From Centrapalus pauciflorus (taxonomy: Eukaryota > Streptophyta > Magnoliopsida > Asterales > Asteraceae): a stretch of DNA of 64,000 nt. The position numbers and the translations under genes were made by a program. Positions 1-11,990 of this stretch are shown here, piece after piece. Each line of letters starts with the position of its first letter. The stretch's first letter is position 1. The stretch covers positions 1,020,310 through 1,084,309 of the forward strand of contig JAANYP010006399.1 of NCBI GenBank assembly GCA_020465985.1, written 5' to 3'. The notes beneath the pieces are model-generated. The model made no database searches, was not told the DNA's origin, and saw only the letters and a program-made list of their open reading frames with translations.

Positions 1-391
1 TTTTTATATATATATTTTTAGAAGTTTGGATTTGCGTTTGAAAAAGTGTCGTAGCGTTTTGGAAATTAATAATCAGATAATAGTTGTAACAAAAAGTGTT
101 GTCGGAAATGTAGTATTTGGTTTAGCTTTTGCTTTTTGCTATAATAATTATCAAATAATCAGTTTTTAAAGTGTTTGGATTTACGTTTTTACTTGTAAAA
201 TGACCAAATAATCACTTATTAAACAAATAAGCTACATTTTTTAACTTATGAAAAAGTGTGGTAAGATTAACTCCAAACGCAAATAATCACTTATTAACGT
301 ATGCAATCCAAACACTTTAAACCAATTATTTGCGTTATTGTAACGTAATAAGCTAATAATCACGTTCATAACGCAAAACCAAACACCCTCT
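1..391. repeat. MITE-like repeat, left end cut by the window
   Basis: This AT-rich stretch has repeated copies of ATAATCACTTATTAA-like sequence and GTTTGGATT/AATCCAAAC in both orientations. It ends at a CCAAACACCCTC terminus typical of plant MITEs. It lies in the intron before the first visible O-fucosyltransferase exon. The left end and any target duplication are outside the window or not recognisable, so the superfamily is open. Confidence 0.4.
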
Positions 392-499
392 TGTATGAAG
401 CATATAATAAGTCAATAAGATTGTCTTTCAGAACACATTTCTGTAGGTTGTGGTCTAAATGTCTGTAGCTTCTGAATGTTGAGTTCAACTTTTATGCAG

Positions 500-3400
500 G
501 TTGATGTACAGAAACTTTGGGATGCTGCAGATTCTGGTGGTTGGAGGCCGTCATCTGCCCCAAGATCTGATTGGCCTCGTATGTACTTTTGGTGTCTTTG
601 ATCTATTGGCAACTAACTAGCCTACAGTTCTCCTAGCTTAATTGTTTGTACTGATTGTCAGTTCTTATTCCCTATTACTTCTAGCTCCTCCAAGTGAGAG
701 CAACGGGTATCTGCGAGTCCGATGTAATGGTGGTCTGAATCAGCAGAGGACGGCGGTACGTTAATAGTATGACTTCAAAGTTAGAACTATGTTTTTATCA
801 ATCATGGAAGAAGTTTTCCATGCATGTTAATAGGTCAAAAGTGACATAGAAATGTTTATTAGGCTGTTAGGATTATTCATTCTAAAATGGTGGTTGGGAA
901 GGTTTGAAATGGTACAAAGAACTCTATAAAGCTTCATTTAAAACCGTACATCCCAAATTTATGAAACATTGTAGGTCACAAATGTATTCTCTTCTTTGCG
1001 GGTCATCATGACTGTATAAAATGACTTAAACTTTGACATAGTTTTATGGCAGCATATATCGACACTAAACCAACACGAGAACCTAGGTCTGAGTGCTCTT
1101 TCTTTGATGCTACACTTTACTTTACTCCTTTGCTAAAACAGTCTGTAATCGAAAAGTGAAATTGCCAAGTACCCTTAATTTTTTTGTCATTGCTCCCGGT
1201 CATGTACATGTAGAACTTACTAATACTGTAGATAAGGGTAAAGAGAATCAGTGGAATCAAAGACTTGGATTATAATGGTACTTGTTAGATATACATTTTG
1301 AAAGCAACAATTTAACCCTAATATTGCTTGGGTTACATGAATTTTACCTTGGGATAATCCAATCAAATCACTCTGGTTTCCGGTCAAGAAAAACAAGAGC
1401 AAACACCGAGTATCTTCTGTTCATGTGATTTCTAGAGAGACAAGAAACTCGTTTATATGCAGATATAGTGATATACATACACAAAACAAATTGTCAGTTT
1501 TGGAGGGAAAATAACAGATTTTACCTAAAATGATTGATGACACTAACTTCACAAACATTATTGACTCTATCTTTCTTATAATCATCAATATTTGTTGCAT
1601 GCTTATTAACAAAAGGTTATCATTGAGTAAACTATAATCTTAACTTCTTAAGCTAATGTGTTTATCTATATTCGATTTAAAGGCCTTTTATTAGCATTAT
1701 TGAGGTCAAAAAAATTGGTGGTTTATGCTTTGATTATTTAACTTTAGTATGGCATTGTGTATTGTTGTGTGTACATATCTGCAAGTTGAGATGTTACCTT
1801 ATGTAGATCTGTAATGCGGTTCTTGCTGCACGAATCATGAACGCCACCCTTGTGCTGCCTGAGCTGGACGCAAATTCGTATTGGCACGATGACAGGTATC
1901 TTTATTTATGCTACCCAGTGTTGTTAATAGCAATCATAGCGACCGCTATAGCGTTTAGCGTAGCAGTATAGCACCGCTATTGAATGTTTAGCGGTCCGCT
2001 ATTGAATTTTTTTTAATGGTTTTAAAATATATATTGTATATAACTATACACACACACATAAAAGACCTATTTACAAGAATTAGATGATCTATGATTGGCT
2101 TTTAATAGTTTTTGGACTTTATATTGAAGTTAAGTTAAATACATTAAACAGTTTAACGTAACATATGTATTTTGGCTTTAATTCTATTACCGCTAAACAT
2201 GAAATAGCAGGCGCTATCGCTACGCTATCGCGATGTAGCATATAGGTAGCTTGTCGCTATCGTCCGCTATTCGCCATCAACAACTATGATGCTACCTTGA
2301 GTTATATTACAAGTAAATCTTCCAAAGGCAGGCATCACTTTCATTTTCGTATAAGATAAGCAGTGAAAAAGAATAACTTTTCAATATAGAAAAATCTTAA
2401 TCAATTGATCGAAGACAATTTAGTGAAATCCCATTTGCCCTAATTCTGATGTTGCTTTCTGTTTTACTTGACATCCTGCTGAAATAATAAGTGATATATT
2501 AACATATTTGACATGAAATTGTGAATCTTGCTTTCTATTTTCATCAATTTTAAGCCGTTGTGATCTTTCTTGCTCATGCACAGTGGTTTCCAGGGTATCT
2601 ATGATGTTCATCATTTTATCAAGTCATTGAAAAATGACGTACAGATTGTAGAAAGCATTCCTGAAATTAAGAAGAACGGAAAGACAAAGAAGATAAAAGC
2701 TTTTCAGGCATGTTCTGAAAGTACTTCACAAACTTTTTATCATATTTGTTATATTATTACCAAGGTTGTCAAGATCGAGATCTTACCTAGGATCGTTTTT
2801 ATCATTGCAAGATCGGTACCGTACGTAAGATCCTACTAAAATTAAATATCATATATCACAGTATTGTATCATAAACAAAAGGAAGTGATTTCCATCCAAA
2901 AAAAAAATCATGTTCATAAAGAAAGTAATTCTTCATTCAAAAGAAAGCTAGTCATTTTCATAGAGGATTCAAACTTAAAGATAATACTAAAGAAAGTCAT
3001 TTTCATACATCCATTCACATGTCATAAAAAGTTTGAAATACACGTAGTACGATCTTACAATCTTACTAACGATCCTACGATTTTGCTTACGAAAACAAAC
3101 CGTATGTAGGATCGGATCGTCGTACGATGTTACTAACGATCCTACGATCTTCCTTACGATCCTGATCGAAATCTACTTGTAGGATCGTATGATCCTACGA
3201 TTTAAATCGCGATTTCGATAACCATGATTATTACCTGATTTCTGTTCTTGTGATTGATCATAAACGACCATCGAATTCCTTCAATTTTGTAGCTCCGCCC
3301 ACCTAGAGACGCTCCCATCAGTTGGTATAAGACGGTTGCTTTGGAGAAAATGAAGGAGCATGGTGCAATCTATCTCACTCCTTTCTCACATAGACTAGCA

Positions 3401-4422
3401 GAAGAGATCGACAACCCTGAATACCAACGGTTAAGATGCAGAGTCAACTATCATGCCCTCATATTTAAGCCACATATCATGGAGTTGAGTCATAAAATAG
3501 TCGATAAACTTCGCTCACAAGGTCATTTCATGTCTATACATCTTCGGTTTGAGATGGATATGCTGTCTTTTGCAGGGTAAGTGACGATATCGTTGTATAC
3601 TGTATGGTGTTAGGAATTGGATTCTTTCGTTTATTCGCTTGTGACCATTTGCAGGTGCTTTGATATATTTTCCCCCGAGGAACAAAAGATATTGAAAAAG
3701 TATCGGAAGGAAAACTTTGCTGAGAAAAAACTTATTTATAACGAAAGAAGGGCTATTGGAAAATGTCCATTAACTCCAGAAGAGGTACCTCTACCTTAAC
3801 CTCCTAACTGACCCAATAGTATGTGCTGTTAAGTGAATTAATGTGTGTTTTACAGGTGGGTCTGATCTTACGTGCATTGGGTTTTGACAATTCCACTCGT
3901 ATATACCTTGCGGCGGGTGAATTATTTGGTGGCGAGCGATTCATGAAGCCTTTCAGATCGTTGTTTCCACTGCTCGAGAATCACAGCACTGTGGATTCGT
4001 CTAATGAGTTAAGAGATAACACTCAGGGTTTACTTGGTTCTGCTGTTGATTACATGGTTTGTCTTTTATCAGACATATTTATGCCGACGTACGATGGGCC
4101 GAGCAACTTTGCTAATAACCTTCTAGGTCATCGACTCTACTACGGTTTCCGCACAGTACTTAGACCCGACAGGAAAGGTCTTGCTCCTATCTTTATCGAT
4201 AGGGAAAAGGGTCGTACTGCTGGTTTCGAAGAGGCTGTTAGGCGTGTGATGCTGAAAACAAACTTTGGTGGCCCTCACAAGCGGATCTCACCGGAGTCTT
4301 TTTATACAAATTCGTGGTCTGAGTGCTTCTGTCAAACGGCAGCATCCAATCCTGCTCATAGATGTCCGCCTGATACGGGTATTCTAGAGCATCAAACGGA
4401 GCACAATGAACAGGATGGTTGA
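500..4422 (+). CDS. O-fucosyltransferase family protein, 3' part (5' exons outside window)
   Basis: Seven exons can be placed: 500-578, 685-755, 1807-1895, 2584-2707, 3293-3576, 3655-3784 and 3856-4422 (TGA 4420-4422). They join in one frame to give 447 residues. The protein matches the plant O-FucT domain family (GT65-related, formerly DUF246), which are Golgi type II membrane glycosyltransferases. Visible family motifs are VRCNGGLNQQR, a substrate-loop region with HLRFEMDMLSFAG, IYLAAGELFGGERFM and LLGHRLYYGFRTVLRPDRK. The N-terminal cytosolic tail and signal anchor are missing because the upstream exons lie before position 1. The intron after 2707 has a GC donor (CAG/GCATGT). A 3' UTR intron is likely at 4614-4805. 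Two Mutator-like MITEs sit in introns 3 and 4. The acceptor substrate cannot be predicted. Confidence 0.93.
1917..2288. mobile_element. Mutator-type MITE in an O-fucosyltransferase intron
   Basis: The ends are an imperfect inverted repeat (AGTGTTGTTAATAGC on the left, the complement of GCCATCAACAACTAT on the right). The body is full of GCGACCGCTATAGCG-type runs that pair between halves. Flanks ATGCTACCC (1908-1916) and ATGCTACCT (2289-2297) form a 9-bp target duplication with one mismatch, as made by Mutator-like transposases. There is no coding capacity. Confidence 0.7.
2762..3226. mobile_element. Mutator-type MITE in the GC-AG intron of the O-fucosyltransferase gene
   Basis: The element runs from AAGGTTGTCAAGATCG to CGATAACCATG, and the two ends are partly complementary. 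The interior repeats GATCCTACGAT and its complement many times. A perfect 9-bp direct repeat, ATTATTACC, flanks it at 2753-2761 and 3227-3235. It is non-coding. It starts 54 bp after the GC splice donor and makes up most of that intron. Confidence 0.78.
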
Positions 4423-5043
4423 CCAAATATTTACTGGAAATCATCATCAGATTCCTGTTTTAGGCAATTGATCTAGACTGCCGAAGGGTAATCTTGTTGT
4501 GATCTACTTTAGCTTTTGGAGATAACGAGACCACATAGCCAACATCGAAATCTCGTTTTTCTTAAATCATGCAGAGCTCCTGTCAAAGACTCGAAGTAAC
4601 AAATGGTTTGAAGGTAAGTTTTGGTAGATCGATACTTTAAATTTCTTTATCCTTCTACAACTGAGATTCATGTCGTTTGTATTCAAATTATAAGAACTTT
4701 TTCGTCGAGATATATCTCTATTAGATTTTGTGTTATTCGTCATTCTTTCTTAGTTATCGAGACTATACTAATAAGGTAACATGCATCCATTGGTACTTCA
4801 TTCAGGGAACGAATTTAAGATCCAAGAAAGCGAATGACGTAGCAACATTCTATAACAACATTTTTAAAATGTATTACAGTTTACAGCAGCCGGGCATTGA
4901 TGAAGAAGAAAAACTATCCCTGAATCCTACATTTTTAACCTACATTTTACAGGATGTGGACACAAAAAAACTACAAAGAAAGAATACGGAAATCTAAAGA
5001 GAAATGACTATAAATGTACCGATACAAAAAGAGTCCTACAAAA
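4423..5043. other. Convergent 3' UTR interval
   Basis: Two genes face each other tail to tail with 621 bp between stop codons. On the + strand GAAG/GTAAGT at 4614 and TTCAG at 4801-4805 look like a 3' UTR intron of the O-fucosyltransferase gene. The short open frames here show no protein-like pattern. Both polyadenylation sites probably lie in this interval, so overlapping antisense transcripts are possible. Confidence 0.5.
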
Positions 5044-8000
5044 TCAGCAAGTTGAATGAGAACGCAGCTTGTTGGCAACGTAGAGCAAATGACTAACATT
5101 CGTTGACGGGTAACTTTGTAGTAACTTGATATTAGCTGTGAAATCGCCAGCAAGCAAACGTCTCCTCACAAGTATCAGCATTGCACAGCAAACCCGGAGC
5201 AAAGTCTCCTGAGGAAGAGGAAGAATTATAAATTATAAGGCTGCGTTTAGTTAATGAAAACTAATCATTTTTCAATTTCAGTTTTCAAGTTATAGTTTTC
5301 AGAAAAAAAAAAACAAAAAAACAAGGGTTTATTTGTACATTATAGTTCTCCCACATTGTTAAATTTACTCGATAAGCCAAATACGGATCATATGTGAGTT
5401 GACTCACTTGAGGACCCTCAGGGTCGCTTAAGAGTGTATCCCATATGTGAAGAGTGTCGGCAAAGTTGAATTCCCGAGTTAATAAAAGTGTAATCCATCT
5501 AAATGCATACAACTGCGGGTTGACCTGTCATAACAATGGCATATCAGAGTCGGATCTTCTGACCAAAATTTGATTGATTCAAGAGGATGTTTTACTTTTG
5601 TTGTGACTTCAAGATGTCGCCATAGCTCTTCATCATGTTGCTTAAGGATCTGTGATAACCTTGTAATTGTTGAACGGATGCCAACAATACTATTATCGAG
5701 CTGCTGACAGAAATAATCTCGGAAACAACTTAATAACTCAACAAAGCAAAAGAACGTGTCTGCTTCAGCATTCACCTGTACATCACAGAAATAAAAGTCA
5801 ACGATACTAATTCAAAGCATAACAAAGCAAACATTAGCAAGTTAATAACAGACGGGAAAAGAAATCATAGTCATTTTCCGATGACCGGTTATGACAATTG
5901 ATGTTAGTCACTAACCACATAATCCTCATTCGGGTCATTTTTGAACACATGGAACAAAGGAGCCAAAATTTCATTCATCCCTTGCACATATCTTATCCCC
6001 GGATTCAGCTTTGCAAATACAACCAATATATTTCTCATAGATACCTGAAAGGAAAAATGTCGCATCATGATTGCATCATTTCATAAGATTAAGGTGCTAT
6101 TTGTTTTTTAAGAGGTTACATGTCTGAAGTCTGAAAACCACGTCTGAAATTAAGAGGAAGCCTTGATCTGAAATTAAGAGGCTCTTATTTTTAGTTCAGA
6201 CAACTCTCTACTTTTTAAATTTAAGAGGTAAATTCAGAGGTTGCAACCTCTTAAGTCTGAAACTAAACAAACAATCTGAATTTATCATAGATCTGAATTT
6301 TAGACTTCAGAGCATTTTAAGAGGCTCTTAATGAAAAACAAACAAGGCCTAAAATTTCTGTAAGTTTAAAAGGGAGGTGTGTGATGAAAGAGCACTAGTG
6401 TACATGCTTATTTGATACATCCAGCAGCCCCTTTCTCCGACTACCTGATTAGCTTTTGCAGAAGCAGATTCACCGGAGAAAAATTTAATGTCTGGATGAG
6501 TGCGTTTCACATCACGGTCTATCTGCTCAATGATCTCGGAGTCCTACAAATAGCAGGAGTTATAATTATATAATATTTGAGGATTTCACTTGTTAACTGT
6601 TTCACCTTTGATGGAAACAATCAGATTGCAAGTTCAACTGTCTAATTCGGCAGCATAAATGCAATCACTCTATATGGAACTACGACTAAATGTTTCCCTC
6701 ATACTGGACCTGTTTTATCATCCTTGTACCTCTTTTATATCACAAAGGAATTAATTATATAATTGGAAACAAGTATCATTCTTTCTACTATACCTGAAAG
6801 AATTGGTTCCAAATGCTAGTCTTCCCTTGGCTCAAAGGATGCTCTCCGTGAGGTAATTTTGATCTCATCAATAAACCCTTGCTCTCAATGAGCAGATCAC
6901 CGTATTTTGGAGAATCTTCCAATTTCCTTGTGATTTCTGACTGACTAGCCACAGAAACATTTAGAATCCAGAAGCAAATACATGCAAGTTTTGGGAAAAT
7001 TATCGAACATTTAATTGGGCAAGTCAAAAAGTTCACTAATTGATCAAATAATTAGCAATTTTAGCATATAAGATATAACTCCTTGAGGATAACTCAGGTT
7101 CAGCATGCCTTTGATCATTACGGTGTGTGCAATCATAAATGAGGAATTCACCACACAATGACCTAGAAAGAACTGAAGTAAAACTTACTGGATTCATCAA
7201 AAGGTCCTCTTTAAAACGCTTGTACTGAGATCTCTTCTTAGCCAATTCTGATGACCAAAGTCCCTTATCGATCGGAAGATATGCCAACAATAACTGAAAG
7301 TATGGAAGAACCACAAATTTATCCTTCCATTTCACAATGCTTAACCATAGGAGTCAAGAATATGATGATAACATTTCATCTCATCTACACTAAGTGCATT
7401 TGGCTTGTAAAATGAAATTTGAAGGAATTAGAATTTCCTTTAATGTGTTTGGAACTTTGAATTATAAAATGAAGTAACTAGAATTTGTTGAATTCTGTCA
7501 CAATCTATGGATAAAGGGATTCGTAATTCTTATATATTTGCAATAGAATTTAGATTCCAATACTTCACAACTCAAACGTTGACTCGACATCAGTGATCAA
7601 ATATAATGTCCCACTCCACCGCTCGAAACACCCTAAATTCCATTTCGTTTGAATTTCATTATGCGAGCAAAATGCATCCTTAGGGGGCGTTTGGTTCACG
7701 GATTTCCTGGGATTCACTGGGATTTGCATTTAAAATCCTGTGTTTGGTTCACAGATTTCAGTAAGGATTTAAAATCTCAGGATTCATAAATCCCTTCCTT
7801 CTTTGTAATTTAAAAATCCAGCCTCCCCCTAGGATTTTAAATCCCAGTTAACTTGCATTCTTCAAATTAGCAAATTTTTTCTATAAAATAATGCAGATTC
7901 TTTGACAAAATCCTGACAAATGCAAATGCTGCATGATGCAAATCCTTTTAAAAAATGCAAATCCCAGAGGAAAAAATCCACGAACCAAACGCCCCCTGGT

Positions 8001-8767
8001 GTTATGTCACTTGTCTCCAAGATATCGAGCCTTTACCTTCTACCATAGTTGATTTCAACACATAAAACTAGACAAGAATTTTGCTACATACCTTCCAGAC
8101 AGTCGAACGGATGCCAGCAGCATCAGGAATGCCCAGCAAAGTGAGTTGTCGGAGTTCTCCCATGTTTATAATCTTCCTCGAGAGCTACATTCAACATAAA
8201 GTCTGTTACATAACATCAAACAAACTCACAAAATGATTCCAGGCTTGTAATCCTTACTAATTTTATACTACTCTATCAATGTCCAATAGATTTAAGTAAT
8301 TTCCTAGAACTGTTTTCACATTAATTTGATTACATTCAATAAACACATGATTGTTCAACTTCTAGAAATCCGAAGCATGAAATTCCTCTAATTATGTACA
8401 GTACACAAGCACTGACCTCTTGTAACAACTGTGACTGGCGTGAAACATCCTCAACGGAAGAACTAATGTCATTAACACCACTGCCGCTACGCGTCCATGA
8501 GTCCCTAATATCCGTCTTCTGCGTCGGTTCATGTCTAATCTTACTAGGAGGCGGCAACGGAACATTCGGTTCATTCACAGTCACAGAAGAATCAGATGAA
8601 GTAGCGGATGAAGGTCTGGAAGGATAACTAGCGGTGCGATCATCGTTGGACGACAACGGAGGCGGCGGCGGCGATTGAGATCGTGATTTTGATTGTGGAT
8701 ATGTGGTGACTGTAGGAGAAGACCACATAGGGCTATTGAGCCAATCAGGAACTCGCTTCTTCACCAT
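5044..8767 (-). CDS. TBC-domain Rab GTPase-activating protein (TBC1D13-like)
   Basis: Nine exons on the minus strand all join in phase 0: 8767-8417, 8184-8092, 7293-7189, 6940-6794, 6543-6445, 6044-5916, 5775-5596, 5524-5408 and 5208-5044. The product is 461 residues. The N-terminus (about 1-117) is Ser/Pro-rich and probably disordered; the TBC domain follows. The arginine finger lies in IDRDVKR (I240, D243, R246) and the glutamine finger in YVQGMNE (Q286), so the dual-finger GAP mechanism should be intact. It should speed GTP hydrolysis on a Rab at an endomembrane. An in-frame ATG lies 48 bp upstream (8815). I prefer 8767 because plant relatives start with MV/MxK followed by VPDWLNS, and the upstream codons abut a microsatellite. 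Introns hold two MITEs. Confidence 0.95.
6093..6349. mobile_element. Tourist/PIF-Harbinger-like MITE in TBC gene intron
   Basis: The right end reads AAACAAACAAGGCC, complementary to the left GGTGCTATTTGTTTTTTAAG. Sub-terminal AAGAGG/CCTCTT blocks and repeated GTCTGAA blocks pair across the element. TAA at 6090-6092 and 6350-6352 fits the 3-bp duplication of PIF/Harbinger elements. It is 257 bp with no coding potential. A decayed relative appears near 17315-17535. Confidence 0.6.
7682..7997. mobile_element. MITE with perfect 16-bp terminal inverted repeats in TBC gene intron 2
   Basis: AGGGGGCGTTTGGTTC at 7682-7697 is the exact complement of 7982-7997. The interior is made of AAATCCCAG/CTGGGATTT-type words in both orientations, so most of the element could fold. 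I see no clear target duplication, so the superfamily is not assigned. Confidence 0.7.
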
Positions 8768-8817
8768 GATTCTGTAAATTCTGGACCTCTGAATCAAGGT
8801 TTCGCTTCGATACACAG

Positions 8818-8871
<54 letters not shown>

Positions 8872-9220
8872 GAACACTGTGTGTGTGTGTGGAGTTTGTG
8901 CGAGTGAATGAGTTGTTTGTTTCTTCCTCCGAATTTGTTACAGGTGTGTCTCCGGCGGTGTGTCACCGTCTTCGTCGTGGAACCATCATATTGGGTCCGA
9001 TGAGTGTGTGAATGTGTGATGCACCCACGTAGCGTGCCACCTACGGATTCCTTGCCTTTTTAGTCACAATGGTCGGTCCTTCCACAAACTTGTATGAGTT
9101 TTTAGAGTGGGGGTTATGTGATTGTGTGATCCGATGGAACTTTGTTACATCAAAGTCCTGTGTTTGGATTTACATTTTTGGAATTTGTGTTTCATGAAAT
9201 TGTGTTCTTTCGTAAGTGTT
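8768..9220 (-). promoter_or_regulatory. 5' leader and upstream region of the TBC gene
   Basis: The leader contains a compound microsatellite at 8817-8870, (TA)n followed by (GA)n, which reads (TC)n on the transcript. CT-rich leaders are common near plant transcription starts. The next 350 bp are relatively GC-richer and hold no ORF of note. No TATA box is obvious. Confidence 0.4.
8817..8870. repeat. Compound microsatellite (TA)n(GA)n
   Basis: About nine TA units are followed directly by about 18 GA units, within the presumed 5' UTR or promoter of the TBC gene. It is likely to vary in length between individuals. Confidence 0.95.
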
Positions 9221-10769
9221 AAAAGGGACCGCGGGCGGCGGGCACGGATACATACCACCCGTCATCCGTGCCTGCGGGTATTTCAATACCCGCCACCCGC
9301 CAACGGGTAGATTTTCTCGTCCATGTCCGCCACCCGTGGATATCCGTGGGCACGGGTAAACCCACGGATTTCACCTTTTTTAACAACTATAAACATTTTT
9401 TTACCTAACGAAACATATAAAACACATCCAATTCCAACTAAACAAAAAGATATTGCAAACGCATCCAAATAATAATAATATCAAACATACAAACATAAAT
9501 ACATAATAATAATTAATGTTTCCAAATAATAATTAGAGTAAATTACATAAATGGTCTCTATGGTTTGATTAAAATTATGGATTTGGTCCCTGATCTTTAA
9601 AAATTGCATAAATGGTCCCTCAAAAAACTATTTGCTTGCAAAAATGGTCCCTCTTTCTCTTAACTTTTTTAAAATGACGGTTTTGCCATTTTCTCAATAA
9701 TAATTTTAGTCCCTCAACTATGTAATTTATTTTCAGTTTTAATCATTTTGATAAATTTTAGTTTTTTTTTAAATTTTAAATATTAACTTAAAAAATTAAT
9801 TATTATTATTTATACATTTTTAATTTTATAATATTTTTATTCTTATTTATTTAAGATTATCCTATTAGAATATTTAATTTAATTATTTTACGTGTTTTAT
9901 ATTCAATTTAAATATTAAACAATTATTTATCTTATTTTTCATTTGTTAAAATAGTTATACATTTTTATCTTTTATATATTTTTATCTAATTAATTCATTA
10001 CGTTAATATACTTTGATTTAGTTATACTTTTTAAGAAAGTATAAAAACTAAGGGTTTTATTAGTTTTGATTTAGATATCTTTTTTTAAATATGTTTGGAT
10101 TCAAATTTAGTATTTATTTATTTTTATTTCAATTTTGAGTTATATTAATACGTTTCAATTTAAATTTAGTGTTTTATTCGTTTGTTTATATATTCGTTAC
10201 TTATTACATTTCGATTTAATTATAATTTCTAATAAAAATATAAAAACCTGACATCTTATTCTTTTTTATTTAAATATTTTATTACGTTAATACGTTTCGA
10301 CTTAATTATTATTTAAATATATATATATAAACTTGACGTGTTATTCGTTTTTATTCTAAATATTATATAACGTTAATACATTTTGAATTAATTGTAATTT
10401 TTAATTAAAATATATAAACCATATAAACTTAACAAAAACATTTATGTGTTTTGATTTAATGGAATGTATAGGTTTTGAATTGTATACTTTGTTAGATACA
10501 TTTTCGTTTGTATATTTTGTAATTAAATCAAATATTTTAATGTAATAAAATAGTCATAATAAAAAGCAAAATATATTAATGTAACAAAATAATCATAATA
10601 AAAGGAATGAAGCAGTAAAATGTGTTACAATTAAAAAATATTTAAATCAAAATGAATAAAACCCCCAAATAATTAGAATAAAACGATAGCATGAGCGCCA
10701 CAATATATAACAAAATAGATATATTAGAATGTCCCTAAGTTTATATTTTTTTTTTTTTATAAAAATTAT

Positions 10770-11078
10770 TGTTGGGTACAATTTATATAGAGTTGAAAAC
10801 AATTTATTTGTAATTGTTCAGGGGTTGGTTTGTAAATTCTCATATGTTGTCATTTTGTATAAATAGTAGGCAAGTGCTACTGTAAATGTGAGTAAGGAAG
10901 AATAGAAGTTGAGATACGGATGAATGCATGTTGAGAGAAGATTGCTTAGCAAGAAAGTCAAAAACATCAATGTAATATTTCTTCTCTCATTATCAAGCAT
11001 TCGGTTTTATGTGTTTATGATAATTGTTCATATGAATTGTGTTGTATATGATTGAATTGCATGAAAAGTGAATTCACA
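10770..11078 (+). repeat. Left LTR of the 5-kb element
   Basis: It begins TGTTGGGTACAATTTATATA and ends GAATTCACA. It contains GTATAAATAGTAG, a likely TATA box for the element's own promoter, about 90 bp in. Its partner is 15465-15774, with about five differences over 310 bp. Confidence 0.93.
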
Positions 11079-11080
11079 AT

Positions 11081-11092
11081 TGGTATCAGAGC
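11081..11092 (+). promoter_or_regulatory. Primer binding site (initiator tRNA-Met)
   Basis: TGGTATCAGAGC follows the left LTR after two bases. This is the standard plant LTR-retrotransposon primer site complementary to the 3' end of tRNA-iMet. It fixes the element's orientation as +. Confidence 0.95.
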
Positions 11093-11523
11093 CTAATATG
11101 GTTGAATTTGAGTGAATTTTGAATCTGAAATCGTTTTTTTAAGAACACTGTTATATTCATTTTTTTGAAAGTTCAAAAATCAATTGAGGATTTTGATTCT
11201 GTGGATGAAATGATCTGATATTTGGATCGAATGTGCGAATTTTAAAGACGAATTCAATGATATAAGTATCAAATTTTAATTCCAAACACATAGAATTTAA
11301 TTGAGAATTTTCAGATTTTTTGAAAAAGTGTGTTTTTGAGATTTTTGGTCGATTTTTGGTTTTTAATCGAGAATTAGCCAAAGTGATTTCACAAAAGTTG
11401 TTTCTGCTATTAAAACGAACCTTCGAAATCAATTTGAGGTCATTTCATAGATTTTTGTTGAAAAAGTTTGGATCTGATCTTGTTTTTGTTGAAAAATGAT
11501 AAAACTCGGGCATAACTAAAATT

Positions 11524-11760
11524 CATAGTGTCATTCGAGTTTTATAAAGAAGGCATTCGAGTTTTATAAAGAAGGCATTCGAGTTGATCAAAGAGAGTAA
11601 ATCGAGGAACTTTATATTCTATTCGAGTTTCATGCTTTATTATCCGAGTTTCAAGCTTCATTAATCGAGTTTTATGCTTCATTAATCGAGTTTCAAGCTT
11701 CATTAATCGAGTTTCAAGCTTCATCATTCGACTTTCATCAAGCTTATTCGAGTTTCATTC
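11524..11760 (+). repeat. Minisatellite of 22-24 bp in the element leader
   Basis: Two exact copies of CATTCGAGTTTTATAAAGAA(GG) are followed by about seven looser units built on CGAGTTTCAAGCTTCATTAA. The units vary in length and middle bases but keep CGAGTTT. It lies between the primer site and the gag-like start codon, where retroelement packaging and translation signals usually sit. Confidence 0.85.
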
Positions 11761-11990
11761 TTCTTCAATTGAGTTTGAAGCCGGTTTGGTAAATTTTCGA
11801 GGCCCAAATCCACTCCAAAAAAAAGTTACGGGCATTTTTCTGCAGAAAATCTAAAATTTCAACGTCAAAAAATCATTTCAGAGCTGATTTTTCACAAGAT
11901 ATCATTTTCAGATATAATTCTCAAAGGTTTATCAGAATTCACTCATTTTTCCATAAAAGATCTTGGAAGTTCATTTTTCTGTAATTCATA

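Noticed and set aside
2708..2760. A GT splice donor instead of GC after the AFQ exon
   Set aside because: The nearest GT (2712) would add bases that break the frame into LRPPRDAP. Only the cut at 2707 keeps phase and the conserved protein sequence.
5155..5250. TBC gene ending at the penultimate exon
   Set aside because: A further exon (5208-5044) follows an acceptor CTCAG and gives the conserved ETLLRVCCAML tail with a stop, so the gene is complete.
8392..8574. Alternative Arg-rich frame within the first TBC exon
   Set aside because: It overlaps the well-supported coding frame in another register, and the real frame joins eight further exons in phase.
11524..11760. CRISPR-like array
   Set aside because: The units are contiguous with no unique spacers and the context is a plant retroelement.
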